From NCBI GenBank assembly GCA_041494285.1, contig JBGQAL010000013.1, positions 1 through 28,863 of the forward strand: a DNA stretch of 28,863 nt. Direction: 5' to 3'. Source of the stretch: Fen-7 sp041494285. Its GTDB lineage: Archaea > Halobacteriota > Methanosarcinia > Methanotrichales > Methanotrichaceae. Position 1 is the first letter of the stretch; the number at the start of each line of letters is the position of its first letter. This document shows positions 1 to 7,827 of the stretch, piece by piece. The position numbers were made by a program, and so were the translations under genes. The notes below the pieces were generated by a model. That model searched no databases. It saw only the letters and a list, made by a program, of their open reading frames with translations, and was not told where the DNA came from.

Positions 1-98
1 CAATCTTCACAGAGGGTTCTGCCCTCGGAGATAAAACAATTCTCTTCAGGCACATCGTTGCCGCACATCTGACATTTAACTGTGCTTTTTGGAGTCAT
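1..98 (-). CDS. Zinc-ribbon protein, N-terminal fragment (cut by window edge)
   Basis: The minus strand reads from an ATG at 98 to the window edge as an open frame of 32 codons beginning MTPKSTVKCQMCGNDVPEEN and continuing into a second CxxC-type pair (...GRTLCEDC). An in-frame stop lies 10 codons upstream of the ATG and no alternative start falls between them, so the start is well bounded. Two CxxC knuckles about 20 residues apart indicate a small zinc ribbon. The spacing resembles the zinc ribbon that ends the FmdE-family protein next door, but no family can be named from this much sequence. No clear Shine-Dalgarno sequence precedes the ATG. The rest of the gene lies outside the window. Confidence 0.6.
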   Translation of the reverse strand, partial: MTPKSTVKCQMCGNDVPEENCFISEGRTLCED

Positions 99-259
99 GT
101 CTATGATACTTATTCGTTCTTATGGTTAATAGAGTATCTCTCAGACCTGTTTCAAGTCATTCCTTACGAGATTCTTAGTTTGGCTTTTAGCGGATGCGCT
201 TGCACTGGATACGGGCTTATCTCCGATGCTCATGATCCGATAGTCATACAGGAAAGATG

Positions 260-280
260 AAAACCTATGTTGCAGGTTTT
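260..280 (-). terminator. Hairpin downstream of the FmdE-family gene
   Basis: AAAACCT and AGGTTTT form a perfect 7-bp inverted repeat around a 7-base loop (260-266 and 274-280). It lies 14 bases after the minus-strand stop at 295 and is followed on that strand by CATCTTTCC. The position suits transcription termination, although the trailing T-run is short. Confidence 0.45.
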
Positions 281-294
281 ACATAAAAAGAATG

Positions 295-882
295 CTAGTA
301 GCACTTATCAACTAGCTTCTCGAAGCAATCCATACAGACCACTTTTCCACATGCAGTTCTGCCTTTTATCTCCATGAAATTCTCTTTGCACTCTTCGCAC
401 TTTCGCGAAGGATAGATTCTGGCCTTCTCGGGCTCAGGCAGCTCCATTGCCCTTACCGATAGCAGCTCATCATCGCTGGCATTTAATATATATTGAATAA
501 ATGACTCTCTCAAGCCTTCAAGCTCTTTCAGCTCCTCTCTAGTGAGCTGATTTTTAAGCCGCTTTTCCTGTAATTCACCCACGTGCTTGGGCATTTCGGC
601 CTTAAAGTAGATTCTTATGGCCTTGCTATCACCTCTGCAGTAGAAGGTGAAGACCTGCTTCCCATAATCTTTGAAGATCAGGTTGCCCTTCCCGAAAGTG
701 CAGCTGAGCATCTGTTGAATCGCATCGACACTGCACGAGTTGTTCTCGACGATTGCAACAAGTTCTTCATCTTCCGATTTATCACAGTGGCCCTTAATGT
801 ATTTGGCTACTCTATAACCGATAGCCAATCCAGGGCAAACGTGCCCATGAAATTCAACTACTTTATTAAATTCCTCGTCCAT
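295..882 (-). CDS. FmdE-family protein with C-terminal zinc ribbon
   Basis: The protein belongs to the FmdE family, found in methanogens next to or apart from formylmethanofuran dehydrogenase operons; the biochemical role of stand-alone members is not settled. The N-terminus has the family signature FHGHVCPGLAIGYR, followed by a conserved NNSCSVDAIQ segment; these His and Cys residues are expected metal ligands. The C-terminus carries a zinc ribbon (KCEECKENF...CGKVVCMDCF), giving the usual two-domain layout of about 195 residues. Two ATGs are possible, at 888 and 882. AGGAAG ends 2 bases before the first and 8 bases before the second, so the start at 882 (MDEEFNKV) is preferred. The DUF2124 gene ends 57 bases upstream on the same strand, so the two may be co-transcribed. 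No formylmethanofuran dehydrogenase subunit is nearby. Confidence 0.85.
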   Translation of the reverse strand: MDEEFNKVVEFHGHVCPGLAIGYRVAKYIKGHCDKSEDEELVAIVENNSCSVDAIQQMLSCTFGKGNLIFKDYGKQVFTFYCRGDSKAIRIYFKAEMPKHVGELQEKRLKNQLTREELKELEGLRESFIQYILNASDDELLSVRAMELPEPEKARIYPSRKCEECKENFMEIKGRTACGKVVCMDCFEKLVDKCY

Positions 883-939
883 GTGCATCGCTTCCTATAA
901 GCTTCCACTATTATCAATCGAAATCGACTATATTTCGCT

Positions 940-1392
940 TCACTTTGACACGTCACCCTCGATGATCAAGTTCATGACATAATCATAATCCAGAGGTTGG
1001 CACCATCCGGCCTTCTCGAAGATCGACATGAAGCAGACCCCAATGAGCTTCTTGTATTTTATCTTGGTTAGGAAATCCTTCATTTCTTCCGGCTTTACGC
1101 CCATCTTAGGCATGGCCATACCACCCAAAACCACAACCACATCAGCATCAGCGCTGCTCTTGTCCCCGAGCTCCAATCCGTACTCAGTGGAGACTATCTT
1201 CCGCACTTTATCTTTATTCAGGCCTGGAACAAAGGCCAGCTCTTTGTCTCTCACTGGATAACCCAAGAATAGCGCGAAGGGAGTACAGAAGCCTGGAGAT
1301 CCCACGAAGGTTATTTTCTTCTCATCTTTCACTAGCTCTCTGAAGCCGTTCAGCATGCCGCCAAGGCCTTTTATATCTTGAACTTTTTCCAT
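940..1392 (-). CDS. DUF2124 family protein
   Basis: This 150-residue protein matches my recollection of DUF2124, a family seen mainly in methanogenic archaea and without an assigned function. Visible features are a glycine-rich stretch after a beta strand (FVGSPGFCTPFALFLGYPVR), a second hydrophobic strand followed by GG (ADVVVVLGGMAMPK), and a third strand with cysteine (KKLIGVCFMSIFEKAGW). The alternation of hydrophobic strands and glycine turns suggests a Rossmann-like alpha/beta fold. No signal peptide or membrane segment is present. The ATG at 1392 has no Shine-Dalgarno motif, so translation may be leaderless. The gene lies upstream of the FmdE-family gene on the same strand. The IS200/IS605 element begins about 90 bases beyond its 5' end and may have displaced its original upstream neighbour. 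Confidence 0.75.
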   Translation of the reverse strand: MEKVQDIKGLGGMLNGFRELVKDEKKITFVGSPGFCTPFALFLGYPVRDKELAFVPGLNKDKVRKIVSTEYGLELGDKSSADADVVVVLGGMAMPKMGVKPEEMKDFLTKIKYKKLIGVCFMSIFEKAGWCQPLDYDYVMNLIIEGDVSK

Positions 1393-1482
1393 TGAATATC
1401 GATCTAGAAAATATGTTTTCCAGGGCTTTAACTTTTGGGAGCTGATCCGAATTCCAGATAGTCATTTTAACTCGTAGGATTG

Positions 1483-1515
1483 CGAAGGACGGAATGGGAA
1501 GTCCTCTTCGTTCAC
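1483..1515 (+). repeat. IS left-end imperfect hairpin
   Basis: CGAAGGAC (1483-1490) pairs with GTCC and TTCG (1501-1504 and 1507-1510), with a two-base bulge and a 10-base loop containing TGGGAA. GTTCAC follows. It sits 92 bases before the tnpA start, where the left-end recognition hairpin of an IS200/IS605 element is expected. It also resembles a shortened version of the right end. Confidence 0.5.
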
Positions 1516-1606
1516 GGTGGGGATGAAAGCGGAGTCCTTTGCGTGTTTCTGGCTTACCAATAACTATTTAAGGAAATAATGGGATACTCTAACCATAGAA
1601 TAACCA

Positions 1607-2017
1607 ATGAAATACAAGCTCGATAGGTCTGCGCACTCTGTGTACTCGCTGCACTATCATTTAGTGGTAGTCGTGAAGTATCGGAAGAAGGCGCTCTATG
1701 ATGAGTTGATTCGAGAGCGTCTAAAGCAAATCATTTGGAGCTTGACTGATGAACTTGGAATAGAGATACTTGCGCAGGAACCTGCTGAGGATCATGTACA
1801 TATAATCTTCACAGCATCCCCTACGACAAATCTACCCAATGCAGTGAATGTAATCAAAGGAGTCACCGCTAGAAGGCTTCGACAGGAATTTCCGCGAACC
1901 AAAGAATTTCTGTTTGGCGACTCTTTTTGGTCGAATTCCTACTTCATAGCAACAACCGGACAAGTTGGCCTAGATGTTCTAATGCAGTATGTGGAATCGC
2001 AGATGGAGAAAGCATGA
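1607..2017 (+). CDS. tnpA: IS200/IS605-family Y1 transposase TnpA
   Basis: TnpA is the single-strand transposase of IS200/IS605 elements; it cuts and joins hairpin-marked ends through a phosphotyrosine intermediate. The 136-residue length is typical. The HUH metal-binding pair is visible as HVH at His63 and His65 (AEDHVHIIF), and the catalytic tyrosine is in MQYVESQ near residue 128. The GDSFWSNSYF segment before it is a family hallmark. All key residues are present, with no frameshift or internal stop. The stop at 2015-2017 overlaps the preferred tnpB start (ATGA at 2014), indicating translational coupling. Start: the ATG at 1607 gives the usual N-terminus, MKYKLDRSAHSVYSLHYH. Confidence 0.95.
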   Translation: MKYKLDRSAHSVYSLHYHLVVVVKYRKKALYDELIRERLKQIIWSLTDELGIEILAQEPAEDHVHIIFTASPTTNLPNAVNVIKGVTARRLRQEFPRTKEFLFGDSFWSNSYFIATTGQVGLDVLMQYVESQMEKA

Positions 2018-3201
2018 TTATCAGCTACAAGTATCCTCTCTTCCCAGATAAAATCACTCAGCAGCGGTTAACCGAAAATTTGGATGCTTGTAGGTGGCTC
2101 TATAATCGGCTTCTCCAAGACCTGAACGAAGCCAGGGAGATGGGTATCAAGCTCAAAACGTATGATACTCAAAATCTTATCCCACTTCTGAAGCCAGAGA
2201 ACCCCATGTTAGGAAAAGTCTACTCCAAGGTCCTTCAGATGGTGAATTATACTCTTTGGGCGAACATCAAAGGACTCTCGACTTCAAAGAATAGGGGTAG
2301 GAAGATCGGTCATATCCGCTTCAAAGGATATGGCTGGTATAACACCCTGAATTACAACCAATCTGGCTTCAAAATCGATCAAAATCATAGCTTTTTGCAT
2401 CTATCCAAGATAGGTGATATAAGGATCAAGCTCTATCGAAAGATCGAAGGTTGCATCAAAGCCGTCATAATAAAGAGAGAAGGTAAGAGATGGTTTGCCA
2501 TAGTTCAGACAGATCAAGAACCACAGCCGTTACCGGAAACTGAGGAAGCAATAGGTCTGGATGTCGGTCTAACCTCCTTTGTGGTTGATTCTGAAGGCAA
2601 CTCGATAGAGAATCCAAGATGTGCAGAGCAATCAGCTGATAAACTGGCAAAGCTGCAAAGAAGGCTCGCAAGAGCTGAGAAGTGTTCGAATAATCGTAGA
2701 GCGATCAAGGATAAGGTTGCGAAGCTACATAAGAGGATCAATTGCCAACGAGATGATTTCCTGCATAAATTATCTCGGACGTATATCAATAGCTTCGATA
2801 TCATTTGTGTTGAGGATCTTGATGTCAAAGGTCTGAATGAGAAAGACAGTGGTCATGGTATGCATCGCAGCATTCATGATGCATCATGGTCAAAGTTCAT
2901 ATTCATGCTTTCGTACAAGGCTCAATGTGCTGGTCGAAAGCTGATAAAAGTAGATCCCAGGAACACTACTCAGAGGTGTTCTGCTTGTGGAAGCATTGTA
3001 AAGAAAGATCTGTCCGTTCGAGTACATGAGTGCCCTTATTGCGGGTTCTCATGTGATCGCGACTACAATGCTTCCAGAAACATACTCATCGCAGGGATGG
3101 AACAGCCCGTTGTGCCCATAGAGTCAAGACCTCTACATCACATATCAGTGATGCAAGTCTTGGCAATGAAGTGGGAAGCCGCGTCCTTCAGGACGCGGTA
3201 G
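2014..3201 (+). CDS. tnpB: RNA-guided nuclease TnpB (IS200/IS605)
   Basis: TnpB proteins are RuvC-type nucleases guided by an omega RNA derived from the right end of their own element; they are related to Cas12. With the ATG at 2014 the protein has 395 residues, beginning MIISYKYPLFPDK. The RuvC residues are in place: Asp183 in GLDVGLTSF, Glu267 in ICVEDLDVKGL and Asp350 in CDRDYNASRN. A four-cysteine zinc finger (CSAC...CPYC, residues 322-343) lies between the last two. GGAG lies about 5 bases before the ATG. The frame is also open back to an ATG at 1927, but that extension lies inside tnpA and has no family resemblance. The last codons are part of the right-end hairpin, so coding and guide-RNA scaffold sequence overlap. 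Confidence 0.95.
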   Translation: MIISYKYPLFPDKITQQRLTENLDACRWLYNRLLQDLNEAREMGIKLKTYDTQNLIPLLKPENPMLGKVYSKVLQMVNYTLWANIKGLSTSKNRGRKIGHIRFKGYGWYNTLNYNQSGFKIDQNHSFLHLSKIGDIRIKLYRKIEGCIKAVIIKREGKRWFAIVQTDQEPQPLPETEEAIGLDVGLTSFVVDSEGNSIENPRCAEQSADKLAKLQRRLARAEKCSNNRRAIKDKVAKLHKRINCQRDDFLHKLSRTYINSFDIICVEDLDVKGLNEKDSGHGMHRSIHDASWSKFIFMLSYKAQCAGRKLIKVDPRNTTQRCSACGSIVKKDLSVRVHECPYCGFSCDRDYNASRNILIAGMEQPVVPIESRPLHHISVMQVLAMKWEAASFRTR

Positions 3202-3206
3202 TTCAC
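3179..3206 (+). ncRNA. Right-end hairpin, predicted 3' part of the TnpB omega RNA
   Basis: CCGCGTCCTTCAGGACGCGG (3179-3198) is a perfect 8- to 9-bp hairpin, followed at once by TAG, which is the tnpB stop, and then GTTCAC. In this family the right end serves as the transposase recognition hairpin and as the 3' scaffold of the omega RNA, with flanking sequence acting as the guide. By analogy the guide here would begin just after about 3206. The hairpin is seen directly; the RNA function is inferred from the family. Confidence 0.6.
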
Positions 3207-3245
3207 GCATAATGTTTATCCACACATAGGGCGAGAGGACTATAG

Positions 3246-3896
3246 ATGGAAACATTGGGCGATCTGCTCCATAAAGTTCAGGAGTTTGCGACTCACAGCT
3301 TCAACAAAGACGAGGCAGAAAGGATCTTCGGCTGGCCCGTAGAGGATGTCTCATTTAGGACCGCTGAGAAGGACGAAACTTCAGTGGTAACCACTTTTAA
3401 AAACGGGCTAGCGCTTTACGCCTGGTATTTCCTGAACCTAGACCCTACGGAAACTGAGGACACCTGCGAGTTCATGCTTAAACTGAGGACGGATCTCAAG
3501 TCCAGCATAAAGTACAACGTGTTTTACTCCGGTTACATCCACGGCCAGGGGTACATAAGGCTTCAAATCGCAGAAACGGACAACGTTCTGGCACAAAGAA
3601 TGGCTGAGGACTTCTATGCTCCAGCCTTAAAGATGATCTACAAACCCATTATAATTCAGTTCCGAGGATTTTACTCAAGGGATTACTTCGGCGTGGAGTC
3701 AGACAGAAATCACGGGGAGATATACTACTCGCCGATTCGTTCCAGAAGCGAGAACAAGGATGTAGAGATCTCCAAGGTCGTAGGACGGCTGCATGAGCTG
3801 GACAGCCTTCTCCGGGAGCCGGAGGTTAGGCACAACCTGGCAGAGCTCGATCTCCAGTTGAGCTTCCTGCCAAGCATCGTCTGGTCAAAGCGTTAG
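3246..3896 (+). CDS. Hypothetical protein, 216 aa
   Basis: I do not recognise a family. The protein is soluble, with no signal peptide or membrane segment. The middle (about residues 45-150) alternates hydrophobic strands and aromatic-rich turns (LALYAWYFLNLDP, YNVFYSGYIHGQGYIRLQI, IIIQFRGFYSRDYF), suggesting a beta-rich domain. The C-terminal 40 residues are charged and probably helical. The ATG at 3246 follows GAGAGG by about 7 bases. A TATA-like AATGTTTAT lies about 30 bases upstream, only a few bases past the right end of the IS element, so the insertion may have altered this gene's promoter. The stop overlaps the stop of the opposing TPR gene by four bases. Two genes packed this tightly tail to tail may influence each other through antisense transcription. 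Confidence 0.7.
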   Translation: METLGDLLHKVQEFATHSFNKDEAERIFGWPVEDVSFRTAEKDETSVVTTFKNGLALYAWYFLNLDPTETEDTCEFMLKLRTDLKSSIKYNVFYSGYIHGQGYIRLQIAETDNVLAQRMAEDFYAPALKMIYKPIIIQFRGFYSRDYFGVESDRNHGEIYYSPIRSRSENKDVEISKVVGRLHELDSLLREPEVRHNLAELDLQLSFLPSIVWSKR

Positions 3897-6800
3897 CCTA
3901 CAACCCTGTACAGCTCGACAGGGTCGGGCACGACTTCCAAGAGATTCCTGAAATCCTTGTCATCCAGCTTGGATTTCAGAGGCTCCATCAATCGGAGAGC
4001 TTGGTCATGTTGGGCGGGGTTCTTGGACGAAACTGCCTCAACACATTCTATTACCATCCTCATCAGCAAGCGCACAGTTTTTGAGTTAGTTTTATTGCTG
4101 TTGGCCTTGGTAAACTCCAGTGCCCTAGAGCAGTCTTCCAAGGCTTCTTTCTGGCGATCGGTATTGATCTCGCAATCAGCCAAAGCTACCAGCGCCCTGA
4201 TGTTGAGGTCTGCATACCTTGCTATTTTCGATTGATTTACTAGCAGGAGTGCTACCTCCTCCGCTTTTTTGTAGTCCCTTCGGGACAAGGCTATCGAGGC
4301 GATATCGTAGTAGATCAACAGGACGTCATGCACGGCACCAAGCCTCTCGAAGATAGCCATGGAATCTGCAAGTCTGGCCTCTGCCTCCTCATAGTTCTTC
4401 TGTGAGGCAGCCTGCAGTCCTAAATTGCGCAGGGTCCTCGCCTCCTCGTGCGGGTTCCCCAGCAGCCTGGATAGGTCTAGGGCCTTATGGTAGTTGATTG
4501 ATGATTCTGAATAGAACTGCTCTGCGTAGTAGAAGTCTCCCCAAGCGTTGTAGAGCTGCACGCGCAAGGGTTTGTGGTCAATCCTGTGGATAAGCATCTC
4601 CGCCTGGGAGAGGTAGAACTTGGCTTGTGTTAGCAGGTTTACTCTGATCTTGAACCTGGCAATGGCCAGGTAGCTTTCGCACAGATCGGGACCCGCACCA
4701 AGATTCTCGAAGGTTGTTATGGCAGATAGCAGGTGCGTTTCTGCATCCCTGTCACACTCCTTTATATTGTAGATAACTCCAAGGTTCTGCCTGACCATCC
4801 CCTGGCACGGAATAGCATTTAACTTGTTGAATACCTCCAGGCTCTGGTTAAGCAAGGCAATGGACCTATCCCAGTCTCCCTGATCCCTATAAACCATTGA
4901 CATGTTGATCATAGTCTGAGCGGCGCAAAAGAGGTCCCCCAAGCGCTCAAAGGTCTCCAGACTGCTCAGGTAATTCGAAATAGCGGCATCCCACTCGTAT
5001 CGGTCCGCATAGGCGTTAGCTAAGGCCCCCAAGACCTCGGCCTTGCCGTTTTGGTCTCCCAGAGCCTCCACATCGCTGAGCTGTTTCTGGTAATCGTCGA
5101 TGTTGGGCTTGGCTTCGCCTTTACTGGAGGTGATCATGTCGATGTTGGATTGCATCTCAACAGACCCTTCGATGTCTCCCTGGCGCATTTTTACATCCAA
5201 TCCCATTTTGAACTGCTCTAAGGCAAGATCCCACTCACCTCGCCTGTAGTAGAATGAGCCCAGGTTGTTCAACACTTTTGCCGCACCTTGTGAGTCGTCC
5301 AGCATCTCGAAGATCTCGAGGCTTTTCTGGTAGCATTCCAGAGTCCTAGACCAGTTGCCTCTCTTGTAGCAAAGGCTGGCTATGTTGCTCAGGGAGGATG
5401 CTGCACCCCTTTGATCGCCCACTCGCTCGAAAACTTCCAGCCCATGTTCGTAGTGATCGAGGGCTTCCGTCCAGTCTCCCTTCCGATAGCAGAGATTCCC
5501 TATGTTGTTCTGGATCACGGCGACGCCATAAACATCATCCAGCTTTTCCAGAATATCCAGGCCTTCTTTGTAGCAGTCGATTGCATTCTCCCAGTCACCC
5601 AGATCTCCAAAGATGTTTCCCAGATTGGAAAGGGCGGCCGCTACGCCCGAAACCTCCCCCATGTTTCGCAGTGCATTCAAAGCATCATGATACTGAGCTA
5701 CAGCTTCTCCCACCCGGCCCAGCCTGTGATAGACGTCCGCTATGCTGCTGAGGGTGCTTATCATTCCGCTGGCATCCGGGAGCTCCTTTTGGATTTCCAT
5801 ACACCTGGAATATTGAATTATTGCATTTTCCCATTGGCCCGAATGGGCAAAGACGTGGCCCAAACCCAAGAGCGAGTTTGCTATTCCTTGCCGATCTCCC
5901 AGTTCCTCGAAGGCCTTCAAGCTCTGTTCATAGTGCTGTTTCGCCTTTTCCCATTGTAGCTGCCGTAAGTATATGCCACCCAGGTTTCCCATGGTGACGG
6001 CCACTCCATGTTTATCCCCTTGAACCTCCTTGCTCTCCATGCTCATGGTATAATACTTGGCAGCCTGCAAAAAATCTCCACTGTCTGCATAGATGTTGCC
6101 GAGGTTGTTTTGGATGGTAGACGCGCCGTGGGCATCTCCAAGGCTTTCAAAGGTCTCGAGAGCTTCCAGAAAATGGACGATGGCCTCATCCCAATCGCCC
6201 CTCATGTGGCATAGGTTCCCAAGATTGGTCTCTGTAGTGGCCATTCCCTGGAAGTCGCCCAGATGCTCCTTAGTCTCAAGGCTTTTTCTGAAAGCTTCTT
6301 CGGCCTGATCCCAATCACCCTTAAGCTGAAAGACAAGGCCCATGTTGTTCTGTGTTTTAGACGCGCCTTGTTGGTCTCCCATGCGATCCTGAATCTCCAG
6401 GGCCTGACGGTGGAGCTCAAGAGCCCGATCCCACTCACCCAGTAGGTGGTAGACGCTGCCCAGATTAGAGATGGATTTGGCCGCTTCCAGGTCTTCCAGG
6501 TCGTCGCCGAGCTCCTTTTGGACCTCAATGGACCTCTGGTAGCATTCTATGGCCTGATCCCAATCTCCCTGGTCAGAATAAATGAGACCTAGGTTGTTGT
6601 ATGTTGCAGTGACCCCTCGCAGATCGCGGATCTTGTGCTTGATCTCAAGGGATCTCCGATAGCATTCGATGGCAAGAGATGGCTGCCTGCTGCGATAGTA
6701 AACGCTGCCCAGGTTTGATAAAGTTCCAGACACACCGCTTTGGTCGCCCTGGCGTTCCAGGATCTCTATGGAGCGGTTGTAGTATTCTGCAGCCGTATCC

Positions 6801-7771
6801 CATTCCCCTCGTTCTACGCATACCAACCCCATGTTGTCCAGGGTGGAGGCCGAGCCACAGAGATCACCCAGCCAGTCTAGGACGGTCAGGCTTTTCTGGT
6901 AGCTTTCCATAGCCATGGGCCAGTTTCCGGCCTGGAAGTACACGCTTCCCAGGTTGTTCTCCATCTTGGCCATTCCCGCACGATCACCTATATCTTCAAG
7001 AGCGCGCATGGCCATTTCATAGCAGTCCAAAGAATGACTCCAATCTCCGTCTAGCTGGTGAACTGAGCCCATATTGGCCAAAGCCTTTGCCATACTTCCC
7101 TTGTCCCCAGCCCGTTCCGATTCTGTCAGGCCCTTTTTGTAGAACTCCTCAGCCAAGGACAAATCGCCTTTCAGCTGATGAATTCTTCCAAGATTGTTCA
7201 AAATTTCAGCAGCGGCAGCGCCTCCTTCCGTTGCCTTCAAGGCTTTCTGATAGCACGCCAGGGCTTTTTCGTGCTCGCCGCACATCTGGTGCACATTTCC
7301 CAGATTTTTCAGCAAAGATATTGCGGGCTGGAGATCGACCTCGTTCTCTAAATGCCTTAGACCTCGACGATAGTGCTCGGAAGCTCGATCCCAATCCTCT
7401 CCTTCGGCATAAAGGCTGCCTAAATTGTTCAGTGCCTTTGCTGCCCCTTTACTGTCCTTTTGGGCCTCAGCCATATTCAGGCTACGTTCGTAGTAACCGA
7501 TTGCCGACTGAGTGAAAAAAAGGCGGTGGGCCAGAACGCCCAGGTTGAACCAGGCATCAAAGCAGTTTCGCCTGGCAGCGAGCATAGCGAGTTCATCGAG
7601 GGTCCTCTGAAGGATAGCTCCATCGGAGGAGAGAACAGCCTTTACGAAGGAGGGTAGAGGTGCAGGAGCATCCTTGGATATCGACTCCAGCTCCTTCGGC
7701 TCGTAACCTCCGGGGTCGGCCAAAACCTCAGCAAGAGAGCCTAAGAGTGAGGTAATCGTGTCATCTGACAT
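3893..7771 (-). CDS. Very large tetratricopeptide-repeat protein, about 1292 aa
   Basis: Almost the whole protein consists of TPR units of about 40 residues, with a recurring core like GDWDQAIECYQRSLEI followed by a hydrophilic spacer and NNLGSVY. I estimate roughly 25-30 units; regularity fades in the last 250 residues. This spacer-containing form resembles LGN/Rapsyn-type TPRs, which make superhelical protein-binding scaffolds. There is no signal peptide, membrane segment, kinase, CHAT or other catalytic domain, so a cytoplasmic scaffold role is inferred and the partner is unknown. The frame is also open to a TTG at 7780, but GAGG at about 7781-7784 sits directly against that codon and 9 bases before the ATG at 7771, so the ATG is preferred. 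Multi-repeat TPR genes are common in Methanosarcinales. The nucleotide repeats could promote recombination and copy-number change. Confidence 0.9.
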   Translation of the reverse strand: MSDDTITSLLGSLAEVLADPGGYEPKELESISKDAPAPLPSFVKAVLSSDGAILQRTLDELAMLAARRNCFDAWFNLGVLAHRLFFTQSAIGYYERSLNMAEAQKDSKGAAKALNNLGSLYAEGEDWDRASEHYRRGLRHLENEVDLQPAISLLKNLGNVHQMCGEHEKALACYQKALKATEGGAAAAEILNNLGRIHQLKGDLSLAEEFYKKGLTESERAGDKGSMAKALANMGSVHQLDGDWSHSLDCYEMAMRALEDIGDRAGMAKMENNLGSVYFQAGNWPMAMESYQKSLTVLDWLGDLCGSASTLDNMGLVCVERGEWDTAAEYYNRSIEILERQGDQSGVSGTLSNLGSVYYRSRQPSLAIECYRRSLEIKHKIRDLRGVTATYNNLGLIYSDQGDWDQAIECYQRSIEVQKELGDDLEDLEAAKSISNLGSVYHLLGEWDRALELHRQALEIQDRMGDQQGASKTQNNMGLVFQLKGDWDQAEEAFRKSLETKEHLGDFQGMATTETNLGNLCHMRGDWDEAIVHFLEALETFESLGDAHGASTIQNNLGNIYADSGDFLQAAKYYTMSMESKEVQGDKHGVAVTMGNLGGIYLRQLQWEKAKQHYEQSLKAFEELGDRQGIANSLLGLGHVFAHSGQWENAIIQYSRCMEIQKELPDASGMISTLSSIADVYHRLGRVGEAVAQYHDALNALRNMGEVSGVAAALSNLGNIFGDLGDWENAIDCYKEGLDILEKLDDVYGVAVIQNNIGNLCYRKGDWTEALDHYEHGLEVFERVGDQRGAASSLSNIASLCYKRGNWSRTLECYQKSLEIFEMLDDSQGAAKVLNNLGSFYYRRGEWDLALEQFKMGLDVKMRQGDIEGSVEMQSNIDMITSSKGEAKPNIDDYQKQLSDVEALGDQNGKAEVLGALANAYADRYEWDAAISNYLSSLETFERLGDLFCAAQTMINMSMVYRDQGDWDRSIALLNQSLEVFNKLNAIPCQGMVRQNLGVIYNIKECDRDAETHLLSAITTFENLGAGPDLCESYLAIARFKIRVNLLTQAKFYLSQAEMLIHRIDHKPLRVQLYNAWGDFYYAEQFYSESSINYHKALDLSRLLGNPHEEARTLRNLGLQAASQKNYEEAEARLADSMAIFERLGAVHDVLLIYYDIASIALSRRDYKKAEEVALLLVNQSKIARYADLNIRALVALADCEINTDRQKEALEDCSRALEFTKANSNKTNSKTVRLLMRMVIECVEAVSSKNPAQHDQALRLMEPLKSKLDDKDFRNLLEVVPDPVELYRVVG

Positions 7772-7813
7772 CAGGCCCAACCTCGCTATTTACAGCATTT
7801 TTAAAATTTGATT

Positions 7814-7827
7814 CAAATAAATATAAC
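7814..7827 (-). promoter_or_regulatory. TATA-like box for the large TPR gene
   Basis: On the minus strand this reads GTTATATTTATTTG. Its centre lies about 50 bases before the ATG at 7771, which would place transcription start near 7795 and leave a short leader containing the GAGG Shine-Dalgarno motif. Position and composition are the only evidence. Confidence 0.4.

Larger units (their letters stand above)
1480..3206 (+). mobile_element. IS200/IS605-family insertion sequence, apparently complete
   Basis: The element contains an intact HUH transposase gene (tnpA), an intact tnpB overlapping it by four bases, and structured ends. The right end has a perfect hairpin (3179-3198) followed by GTTCAC (3201-3206). 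The left end has an imperfect hairpin (1483-1510) also followed by GTTCAC (1510-1515). Both ends carry TGGGAAG before the hairpin or inside its loop. The boundaries are approximate because this family makes no target duplication and the tetra- or pentanucleotide cleavage sites cannot be assigned from one copy. Both reading frames keep their catalytic residues, so the element may still be active. Confidence 0.85.

Noticed and set aside
583..1261. Plus-strand open frames over the FmdE and DUF2124 genes
   Set aside because: They are antisense readings of well-supported minus-strand genes and show no protein-like motifs.
2465..2836. Antisense and alternate-frame openings within tnpB
   Set aside because: They lie wholly inside a TnpB gene with intact RuvC motifs.
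5398..7515. Several plus-strand frames of 60-180 codons opposite the large TPR gene
   Set aside because: Long antisense frames arise from the repeated codon pattern of the TPR units; none resembles a known protein.
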